18,489 nucleotides of DNA from JALYUA01 sp038229875 (GCA_038229875.1 JBBROA010000084.1:1-18489), one strand, 5' to 3'; counted from the first letter of the stretch, positions 7,401 to 13,657 are shown. Notes: a model not told the origin generated them from the sequence alone. A program made the numbers and translations.

Positions 7401-9279
7401 TCATTCGGAGAGCGACACCCGGCTGGTCGCTTTCGTGACACTCCAGCCGGGCCATCCCGAGAGGGAGCCCTCCGCGTCTCTCCGGCAGCATGCGCGAGAC
7501 CGGCTGCCTCCCTACATGGTTCCGTCGCGGTTCATCGTCCTCGACCGTCTCCCGCTCACGCCCAACGGCAAGCTCGATCGCGAGGCTCTGCGAACGAGGG
7601 CGGCGCCCGCCGAGGCCGCCGACAACGCGGATCCGCCGGGCATCGCGCGAGAGCTCTCCCCCATCGAGAGCCGGATCGCCGCGATCTGGGAGGGCCTTCT
7701 GCGCCTTCCGGGAATCGGCCGGCCCTCCGATTTCTTCGCCCTCGGCGGCCATTCGCTGCTCGCTACCCAGGTCGTTTCGAGGCTTCGCTCGGAGCTCGGC
7801 GTCGAGATTCCGATCGATGTCGTGTTCGACAGTCCGACGCTCGGCGCACTCGCGCGAGTAGTCGAGCACGCGCTCGATGCCCCCGCCGGCGGGCGCGCCG
7901 ACGCCGCGTCCCGCCCCGTGCCGGCGTCTGCTGGCACGCGGGAGTCCGTTCTGTCCTCCGCGCAGCGCCGCCTCTGGGTCCTCGAGCGGCTCGAGCCGGG
8001 CAGCGGCCGCTACAACGTGGTCCTCGCCCTCCGGATGCGCGGTTCTCTCGATCCGGAGCGGCTCGAACGGGCGTTCGCGGCGGTCGTCCGGCGTCACGAG
8101 ATCCTCCGGACGCGTTTCGAGGATCGCGACGGGGATCCCGTGCAGGTCGTGGACGACGCGCCAAATCGCACCCTGCTCCGAATGAACACGGCGTCGCTGG
8201 CGGAGGACGAGCGGCGGGCGGCGTGGGAGCGCGCCATCCAGAGGGAGGCGTCGCGACCGTTCGATCTTCAGAACGGGCCGCTCCTGCGGCCGACGCTGCT
8301 GAATTTCGCGCCGGACGATCACGTCCTGCTCGTGGGCATGCACCACATCGTGACGGACGGCTGGTCGGCGGGGGTGCTCCTCGCCGAGGTGAGCGCCGCC
8401 TACGAAGCGGAATCGCCGGACAGGTCGGAAAGCGCCGCGCCCCTCGATCCTATGCTCCTTCAGTACGCGGACTTCGCCCGGTGGGAGAACGATCGACAGA
8501 GGGGTCCGGACTTCGAGCGCGACCTTGCGTACTGGGTCCGAAAGCTTCGCGAACTTCCGCCGCTCGACCTCCCGGCTGATCGCGCCCGCCCGTCGGCACC
8601 GAGCGACCGCGGGGGGGTCTTCGACCTCGAGATTGCGGCCGAGGTCTGCGGGGCTCTCCGGCGGTTGGCGTCCGCGCGTTCGGGCACAATGTTCATGACG
8701 CTCTTCGCCGCGTGGCAGGCCCTGCTCTCCCGTTATGGCGGCCAGGAGGATTTCGGAATCGGCTTTCTCGTCGCGAACCGCCTGCATGCGGATCTGGAGG
8801 GATTGATCGGCTGCTTCGTCAACACGCTCGTGATGCGCGCCGATCTCTCGGGCGACCCGAGCTTTGCGGTCCTTCTGGATCGCGTGCGGGAGAGCGCGCT
8901 CGAGGCGTACGTCCACCAGGGAGTGCCCTTCGATCGCGTCGTCAACGAGCTCGGCGGGCGAAGACAGGTCGGGCGCAATCCCCTGTTCCAGGTGATGTTC
9001 GACTACCAGAACGCTCCGGCGTTCGAGCACGCGTTCGGGGGGCTCGAATCGACTCTTCTCGCGGTCCCCACGATGCGGGTCAAGTTCGACCTCGCGTTGA
9101 CCGTTCGAGAGCACGAAGGCGGGCTCGTCTGCCGCTTCGACTACAGCTCCGATCTGTTCGAGGCGGAGACCATCGGCCGAATCGCGACGCACTTTCAGGC
9201 TCTGCTCGAAGCGGTCGCGTCCGATCCGGGGCAGCTCGTTGCCGACCTGCCGCTCGTCGCGGCGAACGCGGTCGAGTGA
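4441..9279 (+). CDS. NRPS fusion: acyl-CoA dehydrogenase-adenylation-carrier-condensation (ACAD-A-T-C)
   Basis: A 1612-residue protein preceded by AAGGA at 4427-4431. Residues about 15-385 are an acyl-CoA dehydrogenase-fold flavoprotein: FALSERAAGSNP and WILTGEKYLVDSG match the flavin-binding region, and SEGPTE places a Glu (E368) at the usual catalytic-base position. Residues about 390-535 are a helical linker I cannot identify. The A domain follows (about 540-1050), opening with the LVLETWNET segment normal after a C domain, then FTSGSTGSPKG, NMYGPTETT, YRTGD and K1044. Its pocket (D757 I758 L761 Q800 L823 G825 M847 V855 W856 K1044) reads DILQLGMVWK, very close to the published glycine code DILQLGLIWK. 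The carrier serine is S1105 in LGGHSLL. The terminal C domain (about 1168-1600) has an intact HHIVTDG (1301-1307) and looks LCL-like. No acceptor module follows, so the divergent A-T-TE protein is the obvious partner. What the ACAD oxidises is unknown. Confidence 0.93.
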   Translation: MATGTGPTASRVSADAVIAWLRDYAATRIDSLLIDERRTIPPHVVLDFGNRGLLGLRIPVAEGGLGLDQADVVRVLEQLGAIDLTLATFVSSHAIGLSAIHRFGSPALRRETLAALASGREIAAFALSERAAGSNPRALETEARSDGRNGWILTGEKYLVDSGSWASVFTVFARTPDDSAGTSGISAFVIRQGTPGLTIGRESLTLGMRGMVQNLVRLSGVPVGPDALLGSAGDGIAISQDVISTARLNLAAKCVGGMKRCLQLLRRFASRRRIATGLLWDNPVTQSRVGQLVGAVGAVEALVARISRGVDAGEAIPTEAYLACKVAASESLCHAAETLMQAMGGRGYEEPNSVARILRDARSFLVSEGPTESLTMYVGSRAIHAGADLSRYISDSLGSPAISRRLADEVERIRAGCRERLAERIGETAASEWASWRAGRAATFAILQAAEEQGREGDRSVAGEWARSKFEQCVAESLEGGPAEWAVGQAAFAADLIDGYEGSIGTVEPVTPGVETQPDALLRVQTSGSPSDSEPSRLPAEERRLVLETWNETASPYPRDACVHRLFEEQAARVPDRVALVSGPVSLRYRDLDLRSEALARALRHAGVSAGAPVGVCVERSADLVVALLAVFKAGGAYVPLDTAQPQRRLAHVLEETRPTVIVASPELAARLPGHAARVVSPDSGKRSAAAAATPSGWKPAGAEGPAYVLFTSGSTGSPKGVEVSHRSVVNLLLSMRRRPGFSESDVLVAVTTLSFDISVLELFLPLVSGGRVVVADSSTVLDGIALARLMDESGATVLQATPATWQMLLASGWDGRPGLTALCGGEPLSPELAKELLPNTGSLWNMYGPTETTVWSCVERVTDGSGPISIGRPIANTRVYLLDDSREPVAIGAIGELWIGGDGVARGYWNRPDLTSERFVADPFRPADRVYRTGDLARFLPDGRIEHLGRVDRQIKIRGFRIEPGEIEAAIASHSSVREAVVEPQRHSESDTRLVAFVTLQPGHPEREPSASLRQHARDRLPPYMVPSRFIVLDRLPLTPNGKLDREALRTRAAPAEAADNADPPGIARELSPIESRIAAIWEGLLRLPGIGRPSDFFALGGHSLLATQVVSRLRSELGVEIPIDVVFDSPTLGALARVVEHALDAPAGGRADAASRPVPASAGTRESVLSSAQRRLWVLERLEPGSGRYNVVLALRMRGSLDPERLERAFAAVVRRHEILRTRFEDRDGDPVQVVDDAPNRTLLRMNTASLAEDERRAAWERAIQREASRPFDLQNGPLLRPTLLNFAPDDHVLLVGMHHIVTDGWSAGVLLAEVSAAYEAESPDRSESAAPLDPMLLQYADFARWENDRQRGPDFERDLAYWVRKLRELPPLDLPADRARPSAPSDRGGVFDLEIAAEVCGALRRLASARSGTMFMTLFAAWQALLSRYGGQEDFGIGFLVANRLHADLEGLIGCFVNTLVMRADLSGDPSFAVLLDRVRESALEAYVHQGVPFDRVVNELGGRRQVGRNPLFQVMFDYQNAPAFEHAFGGLESTLLAVPTMRVKFDLALTVREHEGGLVCRFDYSSDLFEAETIGRIATHFQALLEAVASDPGQLVADLPLVAANAVE

Positions 9280-9895
9280 TCGGATGCCGCGTTGAATGGC
9301 ATCGCGGTGGGCTCCGCCGACCTCAAGACGAAAACTTTCATTTCGAGAAGTGGTTCCCGGTATTTTCCAAACATCCCAGCGAGAAGTCCCTGAGAAACCT
9401 GAGCTAATGAGGAACCCGCCCGCATGCGAACTGAAGACTGCCGGTGGGCCTGACGGATTGCAGAAACTTGGTGGCTGCGCGGAACCAGCGCAGCCACAGC
9501 CCTTCTCTGTCCCGCGACCTCGATCGCAGGATGGGACGAAGAGGGCAACCACTCGGTCCGGATGTTTCCACGATGTTAGGCGAAGCGCGGTCCGCGCCAT
9601 GATCCGGGGGCGGCGCCCCTCAGACGATTGCCAGGCGAGTCTCCGGCCACCTCGCGCCCTTCGGATCGAGCACGAGGTCAGCGTCGACCCGATCACCCAG
9701 ATCCTGCGAGAGATCTCCGCCGCCGACAACCGCCGCCGCCTCTCCGCCGGTACCGTCGAACCGGAGGACGTATAAAGGATCGTTCCCGCGTGCGATTTAT
9801 GCGGAGACGGATGGCGGGCGCAGGAAGACAAACTTTCCTCGGAGGTGAAATAATCCTGCGCGTCGGATCTCTCGCTGGGATCCTCGGAGTGATTT
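9280..9895. other. Gene-poor interval downstream of the ACAD-NRPS gene
   Basis: About 615 bp. A short imperfect stem (GATGCC...GGCATC, 9284-9304) follows the NRPS stop but has no T-tract. The plus-strand frame ending with TAA at 9773-9775 has coding-like third positions only over roughly its last 40 codons and has no recognisable start there, so it may be the 3' remnant of a lost gene. I see no RNA gene or mobile element. Confidence 0.4.
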
Positions 9896-10231
9896 GTGAA
9901 ATCCGGCGTCGTCGGCTTCTTTACGAAAAAGCGAACTGCAGTCGAGGAGCGCGACTACCCCCGCCATGTCGATATCGTCCGCTCGGCAGTCGCCGGAGCG
10001 CTTCGCAGCCTCAGATGGGAACTTCGCACGACGCAGAGCGGCATGATCGAAGCAAGCTGGAGTGGCGTCTTTGGGGCGCAGGGCTCCGTCGTGGTCCGAA
10101 TCCTCACGGTGAAGAAGGTCACGCGTGTGCGCGTCGAGTCTGTCGCCCGAAAAGGGGGATTCGATTTTGGCGAGAATGCGAGCAAGGTCCGAGAGTTCTT
10201 TCTGAAGCTGGACCTGAATTTGCCGCTGTAG
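9896..10231 (+). CDS. Small DUF1499-like protein
   Basis: A 111-residue product beginning at a GTG with GGAG at 9886-9889, six bases upstream. There is no signal peptide or membrane segment. The middle and C-terminus follow the pattern of the DUF1499 family: an LRWELRTT segment, a strand ending in TRVRVESVARKGGFDFG, then an amphipathic helix NASKVREFFLKL. The basis is pattern recognition of the Ser-x-x-Arg-x-Gly-x-x-Asp-x-Gly-x-Asn spacing, so the family call is tentative. It stands alone on the plus strand, about 600 bp after the NRPS gene, and nothing links it to peptide synthesis. Function unknown. Confidence 0.65.
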   Translation: MKSGVVGFFTKKRTAVEERDYPRHVDIVRSAVAGALRSLRWELRTTQSGMIEASWSGVFGAQGSVVVRILTVKKVTRVRVESVARKGGFDFGENASKVREFFLKLDLNLPL

Positions 10232-10623
10232 CTGTCTGACCGAGAGCGTTGAGAGGCGCTCATCTGCCAGCTTGGGCACGCCGACCGTCGAGACCCTGTA
10301 CCAAACTGATTCACCCTTCCTGAATACGAAGGTCACCGAGCAAACGGCATTGGCGACCGGTCGATCGCCGCGCCCCCGCCGTAGGCGGCTTCGGTGTGCC
10401 CGCCTTGCCGTACGGCTTCGCGGTGGCCCAGAGGTCGGCCGCGATGCGGGCGTCGGCGTTCCGGTCCGAGGTACGGCGGCGGGGGTGACGAGCGGGTGAT
10501 CCTCATGCGGGGGTCCTCCTGCCGGATCATCGCAACGTCGGAGGTTCTGAAAGATTTTTCAGATCCCCGTGTGAATGCCAGTGTGAATGTTCACACCACC
10601 AAACACCCTCAAAAACTCATCGG
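10232..10623. other. Gene-poor interval on the chromosomal side of the integration boundary
   Basis: About 390 bp. A minus-strand frame of 65 codons (10333-10530) is rich in Arg and Pro, has no ribosome-binding site and resembles nothing I know. A neighbouring minus-strand frame around 10360-10470 has coding-like codons but no start, which would fit gene decay near an integration site. GAGCG...CGCTC at 10244-10261 is a small hairpin without a T-tract. Confidence 0.4.
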
Positions 10624-10663
10624 CAAAAAGAACGGGCCTCCTGATCTGCACCAGAAGGCCCGT
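10624..10663 (-). terminator. Intrinsic terminator downstream of the tRNA 3' end
   Basis: On the minus strand, ACGGGCCT (complement of 10656-10663) pairs with AGGCCCGT (complement of 10632-10639) across a 16-nt loop, and TCTTTTTG follows at once. This is a textbook rho-independent terminator. It lies about 50 nt beyond the CCA end of the tRNA fragment in the same orientation, so it is probably the tRNA gene's native terminator left on the chromosomal side. Confidence 0.8.
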
Positions 10664-10713
10664 GAATCCGTGAAGTTAGGTCCGAGTTGTCTTGGAATCC
10701 CTGAGGGATGATT

Positions 10714-10741
10714 TGGTCGGGACGCCGGGATTCGAACCCGG
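10714..10741 (-). other. 3' end of a tRNA (probably tRNA-Pro) acting as attachment-site half
   Basis: Read on the minus strand this is T-stem CCGGG, T-loop TTCGAAT, T-stem CCCGG, acceptor strand CGTCCCG, discriminator A, then CCA. The acceptor 5' strand would be CGGGACG, a start with C that is typical of tRNA-Pro. Upstream of the T-stem the sequence stops looking like a tRNA: no anticodon arm, D-arm or matching CGGGACG is present. A bare 3' fragment of this kind is what integration by a tyrosine recombinase at a tRNA 3' end leaves at the distal junction. Given the orientation the element lies at higher coordinates and the intact tRNA should be beyond the right edge. Confidence 0.82.
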
Positions 10742-10856
10742 TTCGGGTGGATTTTTCCACGACTGAAAACACCCCCGTCGGCGGGTCTTTTTACAACCTA
10801 ACCCCTGCCGATTGAACGAGATTGACGGACGGCTAACTCCTGCCCTTCTCGCGGTT

Positions 10857-10911
10857 TCGAACACGGATAAAACACGGATAATCGGGGTCGAACACGGATA
10901 AAAAGCGGATA
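10857..10911. repeat. Direct repeats (AACACGGATAA family) near the attachment site
   Basis: TCGAACACGGATAA occurs exactly at 10857-10870 and 10888-10901; a third copy, AACACGGATAA, is at 10871-10881 and a degenerate one, AAGCGGATA, at about 10903-10911. On the minus strand the core reads TTATCCGTG, which partly resembles a DnaA box (TTATNCACA). The array starts about 115 bp inside the tRNA fragment. Possible roles are arm-type integrase sites, initiator-binding iterons or weak DnaA sites; the sequence does not decide. Confidence 0.6.
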
Positions 10912-11022
10912 GTTTGGGGGCGAGTTTCAACGCCTGGGCTCGGGTCAGGGAAGGGGTGCGGGTTGCCTTCCCGGAGGGATCTGATGCTCCATCGGGTGGT
11001 CCCTCGGAGAGCGGTCCTCCGC

Positions 11023-11143
11023 TCCCCCGATTCCCCCGACCGTCGGGGAAGAATCGGGGAAGAAATCGGGGAAGAAAAGCCTCTCGGCGCGCCTTCCCCG
11101 ATCCCCCGCCCTACCCTAAGTAGGGCGGGAGGGATCGGGGAAG
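11023..11143. repeat. Iteron-like TTCCCCGAT repeats beside the primase gene
   Basis: Read as ATCGGGGAAGAA on the plus strand, three head-to-tail copies fill 11042-11076 (the first with a G and one base shorter). Two inverted near-copies, TCCCCCGAT and TCCCCCGAC, precede them at 11023-11040, and two more lie in the arms of the inverted repeat (11094-11102 and 11134-11142). Four further copies are inside the primase coding region. Their density and place next to a replication gene are typical of iterons bound by an initiator. Confidence 0.6.
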
Positions 11144-11150
11144 CGGCGCG
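11084..11150 (-). terminator. Long inverted repeat just after the primase stop
   Basis: CTTCCCCGATCCC (11093-11105) pairs with GGGATCGGGGAAG (11131-11143), and CCGCCCTAC with GTAGGGCGG inside it with a small bulge, around a loop of about 5 nt; CGCGCC/GGCGCG extends the arms. On the minus strand it starts some 10 nt after the primase stop and GGCTTTTC follows the far arm, so it could terminate that transcript. Because its arms contain two iteron copies it may instead belong to the origin. Confidence 0.5.
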
Positions 11151-11160
11151 CGGCCCGGCT

Positions 11161-13110
11161 TTACTCCGTCTCCGGGGGCGTCTCGCGCACCTTCGGCGGA
11201 AGTGAGTATCGCCCACGCCTGGGCCGCTGGATTAATCCGGCCTTGAACGCTGCGGTGATAAAACCTTCAGCCTGCGAGACCTTAACGGTGAATCGTTTTT
11301 GGACAGCGTTTCGGAGCGAATTCGCAGGGATTGAAATCGGGGAAGAAATCGGGGAAGCCGTTCCCCGATCCGTTCCCCGATTCGATTTCGCGACAAGCTT
11401 GCCTAGCTCATCTTTAACGCCTTGGAGAATCGTGGGGTTGATCGTGGAGCGCGAGACAGGCTCGTCGGGATCGTTGGCGTCAACGCCGGGCTTTCCGGAT
11501 TTCAAGAAATCAAAGCGGAATGCGGTCAAGCCGTCCGCTCGAACCTGACGGACGAAACGGAGTGCGCCGGGTGGGGTGTCTTCATCGCGTGTCTTGGTAA
11601 ACTCGATGATCCGATCCACCTTCCCGTTTTTCTTGTCCTTTCGAATAATCAAAACCTCCGCCGCGATGTCCCGTTTACAGGATGCTCCGCGCAGCCTGTT
11701 CGACCCCTCCAATTCCTTGGACTTGCCAGCGTGATCGTTTATGACGACACAGCAGTTGAGAGGGACGGCGATTTCCCCGAGGATGCCATTGAGAATGTCC
11801 GCTACTTCCGAGTTGTCGTCCTCATCCGCTCCGTCGATGATGTTCACGAAGTTCTCAACCCAGACAAGTCCATCCTGAGCGCCCAGAGACTTCAGCTTCT
11901 CCCGAAGGGCGGCACGCTGCTCGGGCGTACGCACCTTCGCTCCGGACTTCATCAAGTACCGGGAGCGTCCCGAAGTCGCCGCGACCTCATCGCGAGAGAA
12001 CGCCTTCCGCAGCCGTCGCCGGAACTGCCCCACGGACATTTCCTCACTCACGAACACGGTGTTGACGGGAATGGTCTTCAGCGGGCCAATCAGCAACCCG
12101 AGTGCGATCTTGTGTGTCCAATCCTGCGCGAGAGTGCTCTTGCCGACACCGCCGTCTGCGCCCACAAAGGCGAGAGAACGGGGCTGAAACATCGCGTCGC
12201 CAAGAATCCCTTTCGGCTCCTTGACGGTTTCATCGTCATAGAGTGCCAGAACATCACCCTCTAACGGTGGCGGTCCAGCCTCCTGCATCTTGATCCACCC
12301 CTCTTCCGCGTCCGCGATGCGCTCCGATTCCTCGAAGCCAGCACACGCGAATTCACTCCGCGCCTTCGTCATCAATGTCTCCAGCGTTCCACCGGCGTCC
12401 AGAAAGTCGGAGACATCCCCCTTCGGCTTCGAGGACACAGGAGCGAGGGAAACGACGGACGCCGCGACGGGCCGCAGCTGCTCCACGATGTCCTCAGTGT
12501 GAGCGATACCGGGCGGGTCATTGTCTGGGATCACGACAACCTTGCGACCCCTGAAGAAGTCTCCGAACTCGGAGGGCCACTTCACGCCTGCCCCTCCCGC
12601 GTTGGTCGTGGCGACCGCACCCACGGACTCAAGGCGCTCAACGTCTTTCTCTCCCTCCACGATGAACACGACTCGATTCAGAGGCGCGGCGATTAACTGA
12701 GGCAGGTGATACGGGACGCGCCGGATTCCCTTAACCGTCCATGATCCGGTTGCGGAACGCTGCTTGAAGTCCTTCGGGCTGTACCGGAGCACTTCGTACA
12801 ATAGATGATCCATTTCGTCGGTGTAGCGGTACGTCGCCACAACGCGCGATCCTTGACCACCTCTCGGACCCGCAGCGGCCCGATCCGGACCCAGGGCCTG
12901 CCTGTCTAGGTGACCTGCTCTGGCAACCTGCTCATACCCGCAGCCCGCGAAGCAGTGGAGCAGAATGCGCCCGGCTTCGCCCAAATCGACGCTAAGAGAT
13001 GCGTTCCTGTCGTCGTGAGCCGGACACTTCGCCTTTTCCGCTTTGCCCGTCGTCCTAACCCGCGATATCGTTTCGGAAAGGCTTCCGGTTTGCGTACTTT
13101 TATAGTACAC
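11161..13110 (-). CDS. DNA primase-helicase (zinc finger, TOPRIM and RecA-like ATPase)
   Basis: Likely primes and unwinds DNA for replication of the element. I place the start at the GTG at 13110 (649 residues) because AGAAGGAGGAG lies six bases upstream; the open frame reaches a TTG at 13200, but that extension crosses a perfect hairpin. In order: a CHC2-type zinc finger, CPAH (Cys29, His32) with CFAGC (Cys53, Cys57); TOPRIM with VEGEKD (Glu152) and IPDNDPPG (Asp196, Asp198); a RepA/AAA_25-type ATPase with Walker A GADGGVGKST (Lys324) and a VVINDHAGK segment (His460); and a basic C-terminal segment resembling a winged helix. Where Walker B normally has Asp it reads LVWVENF (Glu419). Four iteron copies sit in its 3' coding part (11336-11381) and encode a Ser/Pro/Gly-rich linker. 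Such proteins occur in phage satellites, plasmids and ICEs. Confidence 0.88.
   Translation of the reverse strand: MYYKSTQTGSLSETISRVRTTGKAEKAKCPAHDDRNASLSVDLGEAGRILLHCFAGCGYEQVARAGHLDRQALGPDRAAAGPRGGQGSRVVATYRYTDEMDHLLYEVLRYSPKDFKQRSATGSWTVKGIRRVPYHLPQLIAAPLNRVVFIVEGEKDVERLESVGAVATTNAGGAGVKWPSEFGDFFRGRKVVVIPDNDPPGIAHTEDIVEQLRPVAASVVSLAPVSSKPKGDVSDFLDAGGTLETLMTKARSEFACAGFEESERIADAEEGWIKMQEAGPPPLEGDVLALYDDETVKEPKGILGDAMFQPRSLAFVGADGGVGKSTLAQDWTHKIALGLLIGPLKTIPVNTVFVSEEMSVGQFRRRLRKAFSRDEVAATSGRSRYLMKSGAKVRTPEQRAALREKLKSLGAQDGLVWVENFVNIIDGADEDDNSEVADILNGILGEIAVPLNCCVVINDHAGKSKELEGSNRLRGASCKRDIAAEVLIIRKDKKNGKVDRIIEFTKTRDEDTPPGALRFVRQVRADGLTAFRFDFLKSGKPGVDANDPDEPVSRSTINPTILQGVKDELGKLVAKSNRGTDRGTASPISSPISIPANSLRNAVQKRFTVKVSQAEGFITAAFKAGLIQRPRRGRYSLPPKVRETPPETE
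11336..11381. repeat. Four TTCCCCGAT-family copies inside the primase coding sequence
   Basis: Two direct copies, ATCGGGGAAGAA at 11336-11347 and ATCGGGGAAG at 11348-11357, face two inverted copies, TTCCCCGAT at 11361-11369 and 11373-11381, making a two-plus-two mirror arrangement. They match the array downstream of the gene at 11042-11143, so one family of sites spans the 3' end of the replication gene. Confidence 0.65.
13094..13108. promoter_or_regulatory. Palindrome at the primase start codon
   Basis: GTACT-TTTAT-AGTAC is a 5-bp inverted repeat overlapping the first codons of the primase (GTG at 13108-13110). In mRNA it could fold next to the ribosome-binding site; as DNA it could be a small operator. 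It may also be chance. Confidence 0.25.
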
Positions 13111-13144
13111 TCGGAACTCCTCCTTCTGTTTGTTAGCGCTTCCT

Positions 13145-13173
13145 GAACGCCCGGCTTGACCCGCCGGGCGTTC
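13145..13173. promoter_or_regulatory. Strong hairpin upstream of the primase gene
   Basis: GAACGCCCGGC (13145-13155) and GCCGGGCGTTC (13163-13173) form a perfect 11-bp stem with a 7-nt loop. On the plus strand GCATTTT follows, so it could stop antisense transcription. On the minus strand there is no T-tract and it lies in the spacer between the broken zinc-ribbon gene and the primase ribosome-binding site, where it could act as an mRNA processing or attenuation element. Confidence 0.45.
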
Positions 13174-13218
13174 GCATTTTAGGTTTACTCTTCGTTTCAA
13201 CCCGAGGTCAAATCTTCG

Positions 13219-13288
13219 TCAGTTCAAAGTCCAATCGACATACACAGGCTCTTCAACCCAAATCCGGTCAAACTCGCCAATGTATTCC
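13219..13288 (-). pseudogene. 3' end of the IS-interrupted zinc-ribbon gene
   Basis: Read on the minus strand from the IS edge, this encodes EYIGEFDRIWVEEPVYVDW followed by TLN and a TGA at 13219-13221, an orphan C-terminus with no start codon. Joining it to the fragment on the other side of the IS, with one TCC duplication removed, continues the frame exactly: ...DEWWAPW then EYIGEF.... It is therefore the tail of the gene whose front begins at about 14813. It lies about 110 bp before the primase start, suggesting the two genes once shared a transcript. Confidence 0.85.
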
Positions 13289-13342
13289 TGGAGTTGACCC
13301 GGTTTCGTGGACACCTTCAGACTTGGGGGAAAGGAGTTCACG

Positions 13343-13657
13343 ATGGGAGGCAGTCGAGCACCGTATCCGGAGGAGTTTCGGCGGCGGATGGTGGAGTTGG
13401 TTCGATCGGGTCGTAGCCCTGAGGGTTTGTCGAAGGAGTTCGAGCCTTCGGGGCAGACGATTCGAAATTGGGTTGAGCGGATGGATCTGGACGAGGGTCG
13501 CCGCAGCGACGGTCTGACCAGCTCAGAGAGGGAGGAGCTGGGGCAGTTGCGTCGAGAGAATCGGCGGCTGAAGCTGGAGCGGGAGATTCTGGCAAAAGCC
13601 GCGGCCTGGTTTGCTCGGGAGACCGGCTCGGTACCGGAGAAGTCTTCGAGTTCGTGA
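13343..13657 (+). CDS. IS3-family transposase OrfA
   Basis: A 104-residue DNA-binding subunit. The N-terminal half is a helix-turn-helix of the IS3 type (PYPEEFRRRMVELVRSGRS, then SGQTIRNWVERM), followed by LTSSEREELGQLRRENRRL and LKLEREILAKAAAWFARE, the leucine-zipper region through which OrfA proteins multimerise. The ATG at 13343 has AAGGAG at 13331-13336; the frame is open to a GTG further upstream, but that would start inside the left terminal repeat. Its TGA overlaps the GTG of orfB. In this family a -1 ribosomal frameshift near the overlap makes the OrfAB transposase; I see no long A-run, so the slip site is not obvious. Confidence 0.92.
   Translation: MGGSRAPYPEEFRRRMVELVRSGRSPEGLSKEFEPSGQTIRNWVERMDLDEGRRSDGLTSSEREELGQLRRENRRLKLEREILAKAAAWFARETGSVPEKSSSS

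Larger units (their letters stand above)
10746..11160. other. Non-coding end of the element between attachment site and primase
   Basis: About 415 bp without a convincing gene, but dense in repeats listed separately: a palindrome GTGGA-TTTT-TCCAC (10747-10760), three copies of AACACGGATAA with a degenerate fourth (10857-10911), the TTCCCCGAT family (11023-11143) and a long inverted repeat. This layout suits an origin region and/or integrase arm sites. No integrase gene is present here. Confidence 0.55.

Noticed and set aside
6855..8579. Open frame of 574 codons on the plus strand in another register inside the ACAD-NRPS gene
   Set aside because: Arg/Pro/Gly-rich translation without structure, overlapping the NRPS A, T and C domains in a different frame.
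4441..9279. Prolyl-to-pyrrolyl starter system (PltE/PltF-like)
   Set aside because: The ACAD and A pairing suggested it, but the pocket DILQLGMVWK matches the glycine code and not the proline code DVQLIAHVVK.
6703..9831. Long open frame of 1042 codons on the minus strand opposite the ACAD-NRPS gene
   Set aside because: It is a shadow of high-GC codon use in the NRPS; its translation is Arg/Glu/Asp-rich with no domain, whereas the plus frame contains complete A, T and C domains.
10714..10790. Complete functional tRNA gene
   Set aside because: Only T-arm and acceptor 3' strand are present; no D-arm, anticodon arm or matching acceptor 5' strand exists in the adjacent sequence.
11023..11381. 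CRISPR-like array
   Set aside because: Repeat units are 9-12 bp, contiguous or irregularly spaced, in both orientations and partly in coding sequence, which suits iterons and not CRISPR.
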